NCBI RefSeq assembly: GCF_014200045.1
Contig: NZ_JACHOV010000013.1
Location: 1-56,379 of the forward strand
Direction of reading: 5' to 3'
DNA: 56,379 nucleotides
Source: Rhizorhapis suberifaciens
Lineage (GTDB): Bacteria > Pseudomonadota > Alphaproteobacteria > Sphingomonadales > Sphingomonadaceae
Positions 56,335 through 56,379 of this stretch are shown here, one piece after another (the stretch's first letter is position 1; every line of letters starts with the position of its first letter). The translations under genes were made by a program, and so were the position numbers. The notes below the pieces were generated by a model. The model did no database searches. It was not told where the DNA came from and was given only the letters and a program-made list of their open reading frames with translations.

Positions 56335-56379
56335 TATCACAACGGGCAATGGTTTGATGGAGCTGAGCTGCCACAAGAG

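Noticed and set aside
1-56379. Window as a complete circular plasmid
   Set aside because: Gene content would fit, but no overlap between the two ends is visible and nothing in the sequence proves closure, so I did not claim it.

Overview
The window looks like most or all of a conjugative plasmid from a sphingomonad (Sphingomonas, Sphingobium or Novosphingobium type alphaproteobacterium). The reasons are the high GC content, a RepA-type initiator flanked by iterons, a ParA/ParB partition operon, a MobC/relaxase pair, a complete VirB/VirD4 type IV secretion operon, an ArdC-type antirestriction gene, a MucR-family regulator, and a serine palmitoyltransferase very close to the sphingolipid enzyme typical of this group. 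Function calls rest on reading the sequence and recalling family motifs; no database search was run.

Layout. 0-4.6 kb: accessory metabolism (GNAT acetyltransferase, ATP-grasp ligase, N-formylglutamate amidohydrolase-like enzyme, serine palmitoyltransferase paralogue), then a serine resolvase. 5.3-10.8 kb: replication and maintenance (iterons, repA, a winged-helix protein, ssb, a ribbon-helix-helix protein, parA, parB). 10.8-12.6 kb: a candidate oriT, mobC and relaxase. 13.3-16.6 kb: an unknown gene split by an IS66-family element with a perfect 8-bp target duplication. 16.7-29.6 kb (minus strand): an LPD7 protein, VirD4, VirB11-B8, a VirB7-position protein, VirB6, EexN, VirB5-B1 and a TrbM-like protein. 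30-46.5 kb: backbone and establishment genes (toprim protein, nuclease, zeta toxin pair, ArdC, methyltransferase, HTH/alpha-CTD-like regulator, HEPN protein, large ParB-like protein, MucR, HNH, diguanylate cyclase, ECF sigma factor, VbhA/Fic pair). 46.5-56 kb: an accessory island with a candidate peptide natural-product cluster and a small regulator operon.

The most interesting locus is 46.5-54.2 kb. A 55-residue peptide made of eight perfect Gly-Thr-Val-Gly repeats sits 15 bp upstream of a radical SAM/SPASM maturase. That gene is followed by two different 2-oxoglutarate/Fe(II) oxygenases. Divergent from them are an EmrA/EmrB-type exporter and a YbdK-type carboxylate-amine ligase. I read this as a RiPP (ribosomally made, modified peptide) pathway of a kind I do not recognise.

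Two plasmid-wide patterns also stand out. The 16-bp palindrome TGTGCCACGTGGCACA, built like parS, occurs seven times between 10.8 and 41.5 kb, at gene ends. A leader of about 180-260 nt occurs three times, directly upstream of ardC, of a small gene preceding the large parB-like gene, and of the sigma factor. The nic-like sequence in the candidate oriT predicts that the strand entering the recipient is the template for those genes, so the leaders could be single-strand promoters. If the molecule is circular, the two accessory ends (42-56 kb and 0-4.6 kb) form one island; I could not test circularity.
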